Shown in pieces: positions 17,620-28,900 of a DNA stretch of 64,000 bases (positions within the stretch are counted from its first letter, which is position 1; each line of letters starts with the position of its first letter). The stretch is from Flavobacteriaceae bacterium PS02293 (GTDB lineage: Bacteria > Bacteroidota > Bacteroidia > Flavobacteriales > Weeksellaceae): contig JASCOV010000005.1 in NCBI GenBank assembly GCA_029960045.1, positions 186,001-250,000 on the forward strand, in the 5' to 3' direction. The position numbers and the translations under genes are program-made. The notes under the pieces are model-generated. The model made no database searches, was not told the DNA's origin, and worked only from the letters and a program-made list of their open reading frames with translations.

Positions 17620-20600
17620 ATGTACTTAGTTTTCGATACAGAAACCACCGGTTTACCAAAAAATTTCAACGCACCACTCTCAGATTCAGACAACTGGCCA
17701 AGAATGGTGCAGATTGCCTGGCAAATCCACGATGATAATGGAAACTTGATAGAAAACCAAGATTACATCATCAAACCAGAAGGTTATGACATCCCGTTCA
17801 ACGCCGCGAGAATCCACGGAATCACAACTAAAATCGCTAATGAAGAGGGAAGAGATTTAGAGGAGATTTTAGTAGAATTTTCCAAAGCTTTGGAAAACGT
17901 AAGAGTCGTTTCCGGACACAATGTGGAATTCGATTACAATATCGTTGGGGCAGAATTTTTCAGGAAAAATATTAAAGATAATCTTCAGGAAAAACCAAGA
18001 GCAGACACGATGATCTTGGGAACAGATTATTGCCAATTGGCTGGTGGACGTGGTGGGAAATTCAAATCGCCAAAACTGGAAGAACTTTACGAGAAACTTT
18101 ACGGACACAAATTCGATGAAGCGCACAATGCCGCAGCCGATGTAAATGCAACGGCTCAGGTTTTCTTCGAAATGATGAGAATCGGCATTATCCCAACGGA
18201 TGTTTTGAAGATCAATGAAGCTCAGTTAAAAGAATTTCAGACCCAAAATCCAAACCCAATAAAACCTTTCGGAATCGTCATCAGAAGACAGGTTGCGAGT
18301 TTTAATAATAAGAAAAAACAATCCGATGTTGGCAGCATTGATGACATCGATCTTGGAAAATATTTCAACTTCGACAATCACAGTGTCTTCTCTACTTTGA
18401 CTGCGACGACCAACATCAATGACCTCATCAAAAAGGCGACGGACGAAAATTATTCCGCTGTCGGGATTGTGGACATTGGCAATATGATGGGTGCTTTCAA
18501 ATTCGTTTCCGCCGTCGAGGACACCAATTCCGGACGATCCAAAAAGCATAAAGAATATTTAGCTAAGAAACTTGAAGCTGAAGAAAAAGGAGAAGTTTTC
18601 AATGAAGAAGAACCGAATACAGATCAACTGATTCCAATTGTTGGGTGCGAATTTTTCATTTCTAACAGATACGAGCAAAAGCAATTTACCAAAGATGATC
18701 CGGACAGAAGGACGCAAATGGTTTTGCTGGCAAAGGATTTCAATGGTTATAAAAACCTGATCAAGCTTTCCAGTATCGGTTTTCAGAAAGGTTTCTATTT
18801 CGGCGTTCCTAGAATTAGTAGAGAATTGATCGCTCAGTACAAAGAAGGATTGATTGCTTTAACTTCAGGAATCAACGGCGATATACCAAACACGATCTTA
18901 AATATCGGAGAGCAAAAAGGTGAAGAATTGTTCCAATGGTGGAAAGAAGAATTTGGTGATGATTTTTATGTTCAGATTCAAAATCACAATTTGCCTGAGG
19001 AAGAGCATTTGAATGAAGTTCTACTTCAATTTGCTGACAAATACAATGTCAAAATCCTGGCTCAAAACGAGACTTATTACACCAATAAAGACGATGCGAA
19101 TATCCAGGATATTTTGGGCTGTATCAAAGATGGAGAGAAGCAATCAACGCCGATTGGGAAAGGTTTTGGCAAGAGAAAAGGACTGACCACTAATGAATAT
19201 TACATCAAAAATCAAGATGAATTAAAACAATCTTTCCTTAATTATCCAGACGCTTTCGAAGCTTATGAGGAATTTTTAGGAAAGTTCAAACCTTACACTT
19301 TAAAACGTGATGTTTTGCTTCCGAAGTTTGATATCCCGGAAGAGTTTATCGACCCTGAAGATGAAAATGATGGCGGAAAACGTGGCGAGATGGCCTATCT
19401 CAGACATTTAACTTACGAGGGTGCAAATAAACGTTATCCAGTTATTACACCTGAAATTCAGGAACGATTGGATTTTGAATTGGAAGTTATTGCCAATACG
19501 GGTTATCCAGGATATTTCTTGATTGTTCAGGATTTCTGTAACGAAGCCCGAAATATGGGCGTTTCGGTTGGTCCAGGTCGTGGATCGGCGGCTGGATCGG
19601 CAGTTGCTTATTGTATTAAAATCACCAATGTTGACCCAATAAAATATGATCTCCTTTTTGAGAGATTCTTGAATCCGGAAAGGGTTTCGATGCCCGATAT
19701 CGATATCGATTTTGATGATGAAGGACGAGATAAGGTCATCAAATGGGTAGTTGAAAAATATGGTCAGGAACAAGTGGCGCAAATTATCACTTATTCTGTT
19801 CTGGGCGGAAAATCGGCGATTAAAGACGCGGGTCGAGTTCTCGATTTATCGATTCCAGAAACGAATATGATTGCGAAACTCATTCCGCCAAGTCCGGGAA
19901 TGAACATTGCGAAAGCGCTTTCAAAATACGACAAACTAAAACCTGAAGATCAACAATTGGTGGACGAAATGAAGTTCATCCTTTCCAATTCAGACGATTC
20001 AAGATTCTCGGTTTTGGAAAGTGCGAAGAAAATGGAAGGTTGCATCCGAAATACGGGAATTCACGCCTGTGGTGTGATCATTACACCAGAACCTGTGAGC
20101 AATTTGGTTCCGATTACGATTGCAGCGAAAGATGCTGATATTTTGGTCTCCCAATTCGATAACTCGGTGGCAGAAAATGCAGGTCTCTTGAAGATGGACT
20201 TCCTTGGATTAAGGACTTTGACAATTATCAAAGATGCTGTGAAACTTGTGAAAGAACGTCACGGCGTTGACATTGACCCAGACGAAATTCCGTTGGATGA
20301 TGCAAAAACTTATCAATTATTTAAGGAAGGAAGAACAATCGGAATTTTCCAGTACGAGAGTCCGGGAATGCAGAAATATATGCGTGAACTGAAACCAACA
20401 GTTTTCGCCGATTTGATTGCGATGAACGCGCTTTATCGTCCAGGTCCTATTAAATATATTCCAAATTTCATTAATAGAAAACACGGAACTGAGGAAATTA
20501 TTTATGACCTAGAAGAAACAAAAGAATATCTTGAGGAAACCTATGGAATTACGGTTTATCAGGAACAGGTAATGCTTTTGTCTCAGAAACTGGCCAACTT

Positions 20601-22269
20601 TACAAAGGGTGAAGCCGATACTTTGAGAAAAGCGATGGGTAAAAAACAGATTGAAGTTCTGAACAAAATGTACCCGAAATTCATAGAAGGTGGAAGAAAA
20701 AACAACCTCGATGAAGAAAGACTTGAGAAGATCTGGAATGACTGGAAAGCCTTTGCTGAGTATGCTTTCAACAAATCTCACTCCACTTGTTACGCCTGGA
20801 TTGCTTATCAAACTGCTTATCTGAAAGCCAATTATCCAGCAGAATATATGGCTAGTGTGATGAGCAATAACATTAACAATACCGCTTCCATCACTATGTT
20901 TATGGAAGATTGTAAAGCCATTGGTGTCGATGTTTTGGGTCCGGATGTGAATGAATCTCAGTATAAATTCTCGGTAAATGAGAAGGGACAGATACGTTTT
21001 GGATTGGGCGCTATCAAAGGAATTGGAGAAGGTCCAAGTGAGGCTATCGCAACTATAAGGCAAAACGGAAGATTCAAAAACATCTATGATTTTTTTGAGA
21101 GAATTCCGCCTTCGCAAGTGAATAAAAGAGTGGCAGAAAGTTTGGTAACGGCTGGTGCATTTGACGAATTAGATTCTTATCACCGTGGACAATATTTTGA
21201 CATCGATGCTTCTGGCAAAACGAATATTGAAAGACTTTCGCGTTATGGACAGAGTTTTCAGGACAGTAAAAATGAAATGGATAATTCCCTGTTTGCAGAT
21301 TTTGCCGAAGAAGTTCAAATCGAGCAACCGAAACTTTTACCTTGTGCGGAATGGCCGAATATGCATAAACTTAATAAAGAGAAGGAAATTATTGGATTTT
21401 ATTTGTCGGCGCATCCTTTGGACGAGTTCAAATATCAGTTTAAATTTATGCAAGGTGTTCTTTCAAAAAAAGCAATCCTTGATGAGAAAAAAGATGATAT
21501 TCCTGTTTTGGATGAAGTGATTCCGATTTTGGAAACTGACAATGCAACTGACGAAGAAGTTCCTGACATTCTAGTTTCTGACGAAGTTGGGTTGGAAGAC
21601 GAAATCATCGAAGAATCTGGCAAAAAAGCAGAACCAAAAGGGAATTTCAATTTCTTAAACTTGGATGAAGTTGAAGCATTCAAAGATCTGGCATTCCCTC
21701 CAAAAGCACCTGAACTTTTTGAAGAAAAGAAGAGCTGGAAGGACAAAATGAATGAAAAAGATAATACCAAAGAATACACCGTTGCCGGCTTGATTACAGA
21801 ATATCGTGTAGCGGATGGGTTCCGAAGTGGCGAAAAGGTCGCATTTGTATTACTGGAAGACTACACAGGCTCCTACTCTTTCCGTTTGGGTGACAGAGAT
21901 TATATGAGGTTGAAAGACAAATTGGAAGTTCAGCGTTTTGTAATTATGAAACTTAAATTTTCGCAGGGGAAAGATGGACGCGTTTTCGTCAACGTAAATG
22001 ATGTTATGGAGCTGAAAGAAGCCTTTGACAAGTTTGCCAGAAGTTTATCTATTGTAGTTCCTTTGGATTCATTAAGAAGAACAGATATTGATTTTTTTAA
22101 AGAGCAATTGATTCAAAATCATGGCGAACAAAAGTTAAATTTTTTTATCAAAAACCCGGAGGATGAATCCGTTTTGGAAGTGGTTTCGATGAAACATCAT
22201 ATTAATATTAATGAAAATCTACTTGAAGTGATACATCAAATTAATAATTATGAAGTTTTTCTAAATTAA
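17620..22269 (+). CDS. dnaE: DNA polymerase III alpha subunit with fused N-terminal exonuclease
   Basis: A 1549-residue replicative polymerase. Residues 1-180 form a DnaQ-like DEDDh 3'-5' exonuclease: FDTETTGL (Asp6, Glu8), GHNVEFDYN and HNAAADVNATAQ. The following PHP-like region begins near residue 250 with DNHSVFSTLT, lacking the usual HxH metal motif, so its PHP site looks inactive. The polymerase catalytic aspartates are in PDIDIDFDDEGRD (Asp693, Asp695), after GPGRGSAAGSAV. The helix-hairpin-helix region and an OB fold (YTVAGLITEYRVADG, near residue 1385) follow. A near-consensus TAACTTTA sits at 17594-17601. It is monocistronic. Confidence 0.97.
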   Translation: MYLVFDTETTGLPKNFNAPLSDSDNWPRMVQIAWQIHDDNGNLIENQDYIIKPEGYDIPFNAARIHGITTKIANEEGRDLEEILVEFSKALENVRVVSGHNVEFDYNIVGAEFFRKNIKDNLQEKPRADTMILGTDYCQLAGGRGGKFKSPKLEELYEKLYGHKFDEAHNAAADVNATAQVFFEMMRIGIIPTDVLKINEAQLKEFQTQNPNPIKPFGIVIRRQVASFNNKKKQSDVGSIDDIDLGKYFNFDNHSVFSTLTATTNINDLIKKATDENYSAVGIVDIGNMMGAFKFVSAVEDTNSGRSKKHKEYLAKKLEAEEKGEVFNEEEPNTDQLIPIVGCEFFISNRYEQKQFTKDDPDRRTQMVLLAKDFNGYKNLIKLSSIGFQKGFYFGVPRISRELIAQYKEGLIALTSGINGDIPNTILNIGEQKGEELFQWWKEEFGDDFYVQIQNHNLPEEEHLNEVLLQFADKYNVKILAQNETYYTNKDDANIQDILGCIKDGEKQSTPIGKGFGKRKGLTTNEYYIKNQDELKQSFLNYPDAFEAYEEFLGKFKPYTLKRDVLLPKFDIPEEFIDPEDENDGGKRGEMAYLRHLTYEGANKRYPVITPEIQERLDFELEVIANTGYPGYFLIVQDFCNEARNMGVSVGPGRGSAAGSAVAYCIKITNVDPIKYDLLFERFLNPERVSMPDIDIDFDDEGRDKVIKWVVEKYGQEQVAQIITYSVLGGKSAIKDAGRVLDLSIPETNMIAKLIPPSPGMNIAKALSKYDKLKPEDQQLVDEMKFILSNSDDSRFSVLESAKKMEGCIRNTGIHACGVIITPEPVSNLVPITIAAKDADILVSQFDNSVAENAGLLKMDFLGLRTLTIIKDAVKLVKERHGVDIDPDEIPLDDAKTYQLFKEGRTIGIFQYESPGMQKYMRELKPTVFADLIAMNALYRPGPIKYIPNFINRKHGTEEIIYDLEETKEYLEETYGITVYQEQVMLLSQKLANFTKGEADTLRKAMGKKQIEVLNKMYPKFIEGGRKNNLDEERLEKIWNDWKAFAEYAFNKSHSTCYAWIAYQTAYLKANYPAEYMASVMSNNINNTASITMFMEDCKAIGVDVLGPDVNESQYKFSVNEKGQIRFGLGAIKGIGEGPSEAIATIRQNGRFKNIYDFFERIPPSQVNKRVAESLVTAGAFDELDSYHRGQYFDIDASGKTNIERLSRYGQSFQDSKNEMDNSLFADFAEEVQIEQPKLLPCAEWPNMHKLNKEKEIIGFYLSAHPLDEFKYQFKFMQGVLSKKAILDEKKDDIPVLDEVIPILETDNATDEEVPDILVSDEVGLEDEIIEESGKKAEPKGNFNFLNLDEVEAFKDLAFPPKAPELFEEKKSWKDKMNEKDNTKEYTVAGLITEYRVADGFRSGEKVAFVLLEDYTGSYSFRLGDRDYMRLKDKLEVQRFVIMKLKFSQGKDGRVFVNVNDVMELKEAFDKFARSLSIVVPLDSLRRTDIDFFKEQLIQNHGEQKLNFFIKNPEDESVLEVVSMKHHININENLLEVIHQINNYEVFLN

Positions 22270-22358
22270 TTTATTTTATATATCAAAAAACGCAATTTAA
22301 CATAATGTTTTACGTAATTAATATAAAAATTAAATTTTTTAAAAAAATCACAGATAAA

Positions 22359-22390
22359 AAAATCTACTAAAAAAAATAAAAGTAGATTTT
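22359..22390 (+). terminator. Terminator after dnaE
   Basis: AAAATCTACT (22359-22368) pairs with AGTAGATTTT (22381-22390) around a 12-base A-rich loop, followed by a T-run. Confidence 0.7.
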
Positions 22391-22491
22391 TTTTGTTTTT
22401 AAACATTGTTAATTTGAAAACACATTCATAATAAAACATAATTCAATTGATTAATAGTAACAAAAAACGCATTTTATTGAATAAAAAATAC

Positions 22492-22499
22492 TATGTTTG
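22492..22499 (+). promoter_or_regulatory. -7 element upstream of adhesin gene 1
   Basis: TATGTTTG fits TAnnTTTG and ends 25 bases before the ATG. The following AATTAAATAATTATGA leader is shared with array genes 2, 3 and 5. Confidence 0.5.
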
Positions 22500-22524
22500 C
22501 TTAATTAATATAAATTAAATAATT

Positions 22525-25500
22525 ATGAAGAAATTTTTACTGTCTTGCGTAATAGCCCTTGGAATAGGAGTCTCTGCGCAGACAAACATCGCCAGTTATT
22601 CCTTTACCAAAAGTACAGGCGTAACTTACACACCTATTACAGGTGGAACTAAAATATTTCCTGTGGGATCTGCCACTACTTATGACAATGAGGTTTCTGC
22701 AGCAATTACGATACCATCTTTTAATTTTGGAGGGGTTTCAGTAACTAGTGTTTATGTAAGCGCAAATGGTTTTATAACATTTGGAGCTGCTCCATCAGGG
22801 TCAAACTATACTCCTTTAGCAACTTTGGGAACAACGACAGGAGCAATTTCTGCTTTTGGTCAGGATGCAGGTGGTTCTACAGTTGCAGGTGCTGTTCCTG
22901 AAGTGAGCTATTTAGACTCAGGTACAGAATTTGTTGTCCAATACAAGGATCATGCAAATTATTTTAATAGAACGACCGAGAGATTAAATTTTCAGATTCG
23001 TTTGAATTACTCTACAGGAGCTATTAATATAGTTTATGGCGCATGTACTAATCCGGGAACTGTTTCTACTTCCGGGATAACTCCTCAAGTTGGGATTAGA
23101 GGAAACAGCGTAACGTACGCAACCAACGTCAATCCTTTAATGATTGGCAATATACCTACCGGAACTACATGTGATTGGTCAAAAGCTGTTACGGGGAATG
23201 CTAATTCAAGTACTATGCTTTTTTCTGGCACAACGAATGTAAATGTTAAGATTCCTGCTGGCTTACAATATACATGGACTCCTGGCACTCAATTACCAGT
23301 AACTACTTTTGCTACTACTACTGCAGTAACTACTACGGGTGCAACATTAGCTTGGACAGCTCCAACAGGCGCTACCACATATAATGTACAATATAGAACT
23401 CAAGGAAGCTGTGATTGGACAAATTTTAGTGGTAATCCTGTTTCGGCAGCTACAGCTTCACTTACAGATTTATCCCAAAACACTACTTATCAGGTTCAGG
23501 TTCAAGCTTTAAATGGTGCTGCACAGTCAATATATTCCTTTATACCAAGTCTAACAGGTGGTAATGGTTATGTTGCAGCAGGGTCTTTTACAACTTTAGC
23601 TAACTGTACAAGCACAGTTACAGGTCTTACTTCGTCTGCAGTATCACCAGATACCGCAACTATCAGCTGGACAGCCTCTACAGCTCCTCCAACTAATGGC
23701 TATGAATATTATTACAGTACATCGTCTACAGCTCCTACAGCTGCTACAATACCAACAGGTGCCACCGCAGCAGGCGTAGTTACAACAAACCTATCAGCAT
23801 TAGCTCCTGCAACACAGTACTATTACTGGGTAAGAGCGAACTGTAACGGAACAGATAAAGGAGCTTGGTCTAGTTCTGCAAACTTTACAACATTAAGTCT
23901 TTGTCCTACTGTTACAGCTCCTGCAACTAATGCAATTGGTGTGAATCTTACACCTACAATTACTTGGACAGCAATAAATGGCGCGACAGGCTATAAATTA
24001 AAAGTGGGAACTACTTCAGGAGGAAACGATGTCGTTGATATAGCCTTAAGTGGTGCAACAACAACTTATACCCTTACAACAACTTTGAACAGTGGTACAA
24101 ATTATTATTATTCTGTAACTGCAAATACTGCTACAACTGCAGGTCCAATTACTGCATGTACGATAAGAACATTCCAAACGGTGTGTACTACATTAGGTAT
24201 ACCTTATACTCAAAACTTCGAGAGTGTAACGGTACCTGCGTTACCAGCTTGTACTTCTGTTCAAACCGTTACCGGTAACCCATGGGTAACAGTTGCTTCT
24301 CCTTCAGATTCGAGTGGTTTTAGTGCTGGAAAGGTTTTACAATATAAATATAGTAGTACCGCTACGGCTAATACTTGGTTCTATACTCCAGGGCTTACTT
24401 TAACTGGAGGTGTTTCTTATGTTGTGAAGGTTAGAGCAGGTAATAATGGTTATGAAGAAAAATTAAAAATAGGATATGGCACTTCTGCTGCAAATACAGC
24501 AATGACAACTATTCCAGGTGCTGACTATACTCTTGCTGCTGGTTTAGCTACTTCGTCAATAAAATCTGTTGTATTCACTCCTTCCACGAGTGGGACTTAT
24601 TATATTGGATTCAACGCAAACTCAACAGCTGACCAATATTATTTATATATAGATGACATTTCTATAGACCTTGCTCCAACAACAGTTCCAGATTGTATTA
24701 CTCCTACAACTGATGGAAGTGTAAGACCAACTATTACTTGGGGGAATGCCGCCAATGCTTTGGGTTATAAATTATATTTAGGAAGTACATCTGGAAATTA
24801 TGATCTTATAAATGGTGTGGATTCTTCGTCTCCTACAACATATAGTTCTAACAATCCTGCTTTAAGTGCAAATACAACGTATTACGTTAAAATAGTACCA
24901 AATAATAATGTAGGCGATGCTACAGGATGTACAGAAACAACTTTCACAACCGGGGCTAATCCTTACGCACCTTATTGTGGACCGTTTACATCTAGTACAC
25001 CAACTCAAATGGCACCAATCACTTCTTTCACATTAAACGGTGTAACTAATACTTCCGATACTTCAGCTACTACATTAGGAAGTTTTTCTCCAAATGAAAG
25101 TTTCACAAGTACACCAATTGAAGTTAAAAATAACTTGACTACAATACCTTTTAGTGTAACAGGAGTTGCTATTACTAGTAGTGGTGGATGGGGCGCTTCT
25201 GCGTTCATCGATTGGAATAATGATGGTGATTTTAATGATGCTGGTGAATCTTATTTCAATACAACTGCAACTATACTTTATACTACAACAGTAGCTGGTG
25301 GTAAGGTTACTTTAACTGGAAACTTTGCTATACCATCAGGAACAGTTGTAGGACAAAAGAGATTAAGAGTTAAGTATAATTATACTGGTTCAACTATCAA
25401 TTCCCCACTTACAAATGCTTGTACTGATTTAACTAATGGACAAGTAGAAGATTACACAATTGATTATACAACATCCCTAGCAGTATCAGATGTTAACAAA

Positions 25501-25722
25501 GCAGGTATTTCTGTTTATCCAAATCCATTTACAGACGTTCTTAAAATCTCTGATGTAAAAGGTGTTAAATCTATTTCTGTAAGTGATGTATCAGGTAGAG
25601 AAGTTAAATCTCTTGCTCCATCTGCAGAACTCAATCTTTCTAATCTTAAAACTGGTTTATATATTGTAAATCTTAAAATGGAAGATGGAAGCGTAAAATC
25701 GTTCAAAGCTATCAAGAAATAA
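22525..25722 (+). CDS. Array adhesin 1: Fn3/GEVED surface protein, T9SS cargo
   Basis: A 1065-residue multidomain protein. Residues 1-19 are a signal peptide (MKKFLLSCVIALGIGVSAQ). Residues ~20-245 are a beta-sandwich (VSANGFITFG ... RLNFQIRLNYSTGAINIVYG). Three Fn3-like domains follow up to ~550, then a choice-of-anchor J / cleaved-adhesin-type jelly roll (YTQNFESVTVPALPAC ... YYLYIDDISIDL, ~555-715), another Ig/Fn3-like unit, and a GEVED domain with the acidic loop FIDWNNDGDFNDAGE and the motif GQVEDYTIDY. The last 81 residues are the array's shared sorting cassette. No enzyme motif is seen. An adhesive or matrix role is inferred from domain types. First gene of the five-member paralogous array. 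Confidence 0.88.
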   Translation: MKKFLLSCVIALGIGVSAQTNIASYSFTKSTGVTYTPITGGTKIFPVGSATTYDNEVSAAITIPSFNFGGVSVTSVYVSANGFITFGAAPSGSNYTPLATLGTTTGAISAFGQDAGGSTVAGAVPEVSYLDSGTEFVVQYKDHANYFNRTTERLNFQIRLNYSTGAINIVYGACTNPGTVSTSGITPQVGIRGNSVTYATNVNPLMIGNIPTGTTCDWSKAVTGNANSSTMLFSGTTNVNVKIPAGLQYTWTPGTQLPVTTFATTTAVTTTGATLAWTAPTGATTYNVQYRTQGSCDWTNFSGNPVSAATASLTDLSQNTTYQVQVQALNGAAQSIYSFIPSLTGGNGYVAAGSFTTLANCTSTVTGLTSSAVSPDTATISWTASTAPPTNGYEYYYSTSSTAPTAATIPTGATAAGVVTTNLSALAPATQYYYWVRANCNGTDKGAWSSSANFTTLSLCPTVTAPATNAIGVNLTPTITWTAINGATGYKLKVGTTSGGNDVVDIALSGATTTYTLTTTLNSGTNYYYSVTANTATTAGPITACTIRTFQTVCTTLGIPYTQNFESVTVPALPACTSVQTVTGNPWVTVASPSDSSGFSAGKVLQYKYSSTATANTWFYTPGLTLTGGVSYVVKVRAGNNGYEEKLKIGYGTSAANTAMTTIPGADYTLAAGLATSSIKSVVFTPSTSGTYYIGFNANSTADQYYLYIDDISIDLAPTTVPDCITPTTDGSVRPTITWGNAANALGYKLYLGSTSGNYDLINGVDSSSPTTYSSNNPALSANTTYYVKIVPNNNVGDATGCTETTFTTGANPYAPYCGPFTSSTPTQMAPITSFTLNGVTNTSDTSATTLGSFSPNESFTSTPIEVKNNLTTIPFSVTGVAITSSGGWGASAFIDWNNDGDFNDAGESYFNTTATILYTTTVAGGKVTLTGNFAIPSGTVVGQKRLRVKYNYTGSTINSPLTNACTDLTNGQVEDYTIDYTTSLAVSDVNKAGISVYPNPFTDVLKISDVKGVKSISVSDVSGREVKSLAPSAELNLSNLKTGLYIVNLKMEDGSVKSFKAIKK
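25477..25722 (+). repeat. Sorting-cassette repeat, copy 1
   Basis: 246 bases coding for the 81-residue T9SS type A domain (from LAVSDVNKAG to FKAIKK). Nearly the same block ends five genes in this window. Confidence 0.9.
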
Positions 25723-25743
25723 TTATTAAAACATAAATAATTC

Positions 25744-25772
25744 AACCGCCTCGTACAGAAAACGAGGCGGTT
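25744..25772 (+). terminator. Terminator after adhesin 1
   Basis: A perfect 10-base stem AACCGCCTCG / CGAGGCGGTT with a 9-base loop and T-run. Confidence 0.9.
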
Positions 25773-25882
25773 TTTAGTTGCAACACATCAAAAAAAAATA
25801 AAAAAAATTACGATTTAATCAACAATTACCACAACAATATAAAAAAAAGCAACCCTATATCTATATTAATGAAAATTATGTT

Positions 25883-25890
25883 TAGATTTG
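25883..25890 (+). promoter_or_regulatory. -7 element upstream of adhesin 2
   Basis: TAGATTTG fits TAnnTTTG and ends 26 bases before the ATG. No TTG lies at the usual -33 distance. Confidence 0.5.
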
Positions 25891-25916
25891 TCCAAGTTTA
25901 AAACAATTAAATAATT

Positions 25917-28900
25917 ATGAAGAAAATTTTACTAACAAGCATTTTAGCACTTGGAGTGGGCGTATCAGCGCAGGTTACAGGTGTTAAAACAATAGGTACT
26001 GATTACGCTACCTTAGCAGATGCTTTTACAGATCTTAACACACAAGGAGTTGGATCTGGTGGAGTCACACTTAACATACCCGCTGGGTACACAGAAACCG
26101 CTCCTGTTGGAGGTTATTCCTTGGGAACTACTGCACTTAACGCTACGTTATCCGCAGCAAATCCTTTAGTAATTACAAAAACCGGAAGTGGAAGTAATCC
26201 TATATTTTCCGCACAGGCAGGAACATTTACCGCCGCCAGTACAATACCCGCCAATGGAGCTAGTGATGCTATTTTTAAATTTCTTGGAACCGATTATGTA
26301 ACTATTGACGGCTTAACAATCCAAGAAAGCAGCTCAAACACCACTTTGGCAACTGCAATGGAATCAGGAATACAATTCCTAAACTTGAGCGCAACCGATG
26401 GCTGCCAGTACAACACCGTTAAAAATAGTACTGTTAAGCTGAAATATGTAGCTACACTGGCAAATGTGGGTATTTTGTTTGCTCATACAGCTAATAGCGC
26501 CACAGCTATTAGCCCTACATCCGTAGAAGGAACACATAGCTATAACAAAATCTACAGCAATACTTTTGATACAATTGATCATTCTGCAATAAGAATACTT
26601 GGCTTTGTAAGTACTACTTTTTATGACAGAAATAACGACATAGGAGGCTCTTCTGCAAGTACAGGAAACACTGCTACCAATATAAATACAGGTAACGGAT
26701 GGACAAACGGAACTGCAGTTTACGGAAGCTCACAGAGTAATTTTAATGTCTCATATAATAACTTTACCGCAAATAGTAACTTTGGAGTATTCCTTGCTCC
26801 CGGAGGCGCTTATAGTTCATCAACGGTTAACAATAACAATATAACTGTCACTTCTGGTTATCACTCCGCTGCTGCTGCTCTGCCAGCAGGGATATTCAGT
26901 TATTATCTAACAGCTAATACAGGAGCTTTTGTAGCCAATAATAATATTATCAGCATATCTTCATCCGCTGCTGGCGCAGTACAACCTTCGTATGGAATTT
27001 TTACAGATTCCACAGGATCTACTGATATTACAGGGAACACGATTTCAGGTACAACATATTATGGATTCCGAGGTATCAATGCTTCTTCTACAGCAGCTGT
27101 AAATATTACTGATAATTCTATCACTAATAATACAACATTTGCTGCCACAACTAGCAGTTTATCTTATAATTCCATGGGTATATACCTAACTGCAACGGGA
27201 TCTACCACAAACATTCTCCGCAACAAAATTTACGGACTAAGCACTGTGGGAGCGTCTAATGCAACACATGGTATTTATGTCGCAGCAAATACTACCAACT
27301 CAACAGTAAATATTGTTAATAATATAATAGGAGATTTAAAAGCAACTGCTGCAAATGCAACAACTGTAAGTCTTTCTGGTATCTACTTAGCAGCAGCCTC
27401 AAACAATACAAATTATAACTTATATTATAATAGCATCTATTTGAATGGTACTTCTAGCGGAGCTAACTTCAACTCTACAGGTATCTATCACGCTAACTCT
27501 GCTACTGCTACTGTTTCTCAGTTAGATTTAAGAAATAATATTATCACAAACCTTTCTACAGCTAAAGGAACTGGTTACGCAACCGCACTTTGGAGAAACG
27601 CTGCCGCTCTTGCAAATTATGCTGCAACATCAAACAATAATGATTTCTTTGTTAGTTCATCAGCCACTAACAACAAAATTTATTATAATGGGACAACATC
27701 TTATGATTTCGCAGGTTTCCAAGCTGCAGTTACTACAAGAGAAGCCAATTCATTAAATTCAAATCCTTCTTTCTTATCGATCGAAAGCTCTAATGCCAAT
27801 TTCCTTAAAGTCAACCCAACAGGCGCAACTACCGCTGATTTGGACAATAAAGGACAAGTGCTTGCCGGATACACTACAGATTACGCAGGTATCACGAGAA
27901 ATACCTCCACGCCAGATCTTGGTGCTTACGAGTTTACTTACACAGCACCTACAACCGTTCCGTCTTGTGTAACATTATCCCCCGCTACAGGTACAACTGG
28001 CGTACAACCAAACCCAACAACACTTTCTTGGAATGCAATAACAGGTGTGGACGGATATAAAGTTTATATAGGCACCACTTCTGGTAACTACGATATTGTA
28101 AATGGAACAACAACTGCGTCTACAGTATACAGTTTAAGTTTAGACAAAAACAAAACTTATTATGCGAAAGTAACTGCCTACAATAGCGTAGGTGATGCAA
28201 CAGGTTGTTCAGAGGTTACATTCACAACAAGTGATTGGGTTTACTGCGTAGGTACTGGAACAACTTCTACCATAAATCCGTATTTAGCTATCAACAAGGT
28301 TGCTTTTAGCGATTTAAGCAATACTTCTTCCAATGCATCATACGAAGATTTCACTACAACAGTAGCAGCAGCTAATGTTAATAGACAAGGTGTTTATACT
28401 TTTAGTATTACAAATGGTAGTGCTGGAGCTGGATTCTACACTAATGATCAGGCTTACGTTTGGATAGATTACAACAACGATGGTATATTTGATAATACTA
28501 CCGAAAGGACTGCAATAACAATCAACGCAGCAACAAGCACAGCATCTATTACCATTCCTGCGACAGCTTTATTGGGAACTACCCGTATGAGAGTAAGATA
28601 TTCTAATTCTGCAGGCGCTAATTACAACACGGCGTGTGGGACAGCACTTTATGGTGAGGTAGAAGATTATATTGTAAAGATATTACCTTCTTGCGCAACA
28701 GTTTCTTCCCCAGCTAACAGCGCAACTATTAATGCTACAGGAAGCTCGCAATCAGTATCCATAGAATGGTCTGCTGTTACAGATGCAAACAAATACAAAT
28801 TATATGTAGGAACTACAGCAGGAGGAACAGATATCCTTAACGGAACAGAAGTAACCGGAACATCTTACACTTCCACTTTGAATAGTAACAAAACCTACTA

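Noticed and set aside
19408..21779. Several minus-strand open frames inside dnaE
   Set aside because: All are antisense to conserved polymerase motifs, lack promoters and show no recognisable domain.
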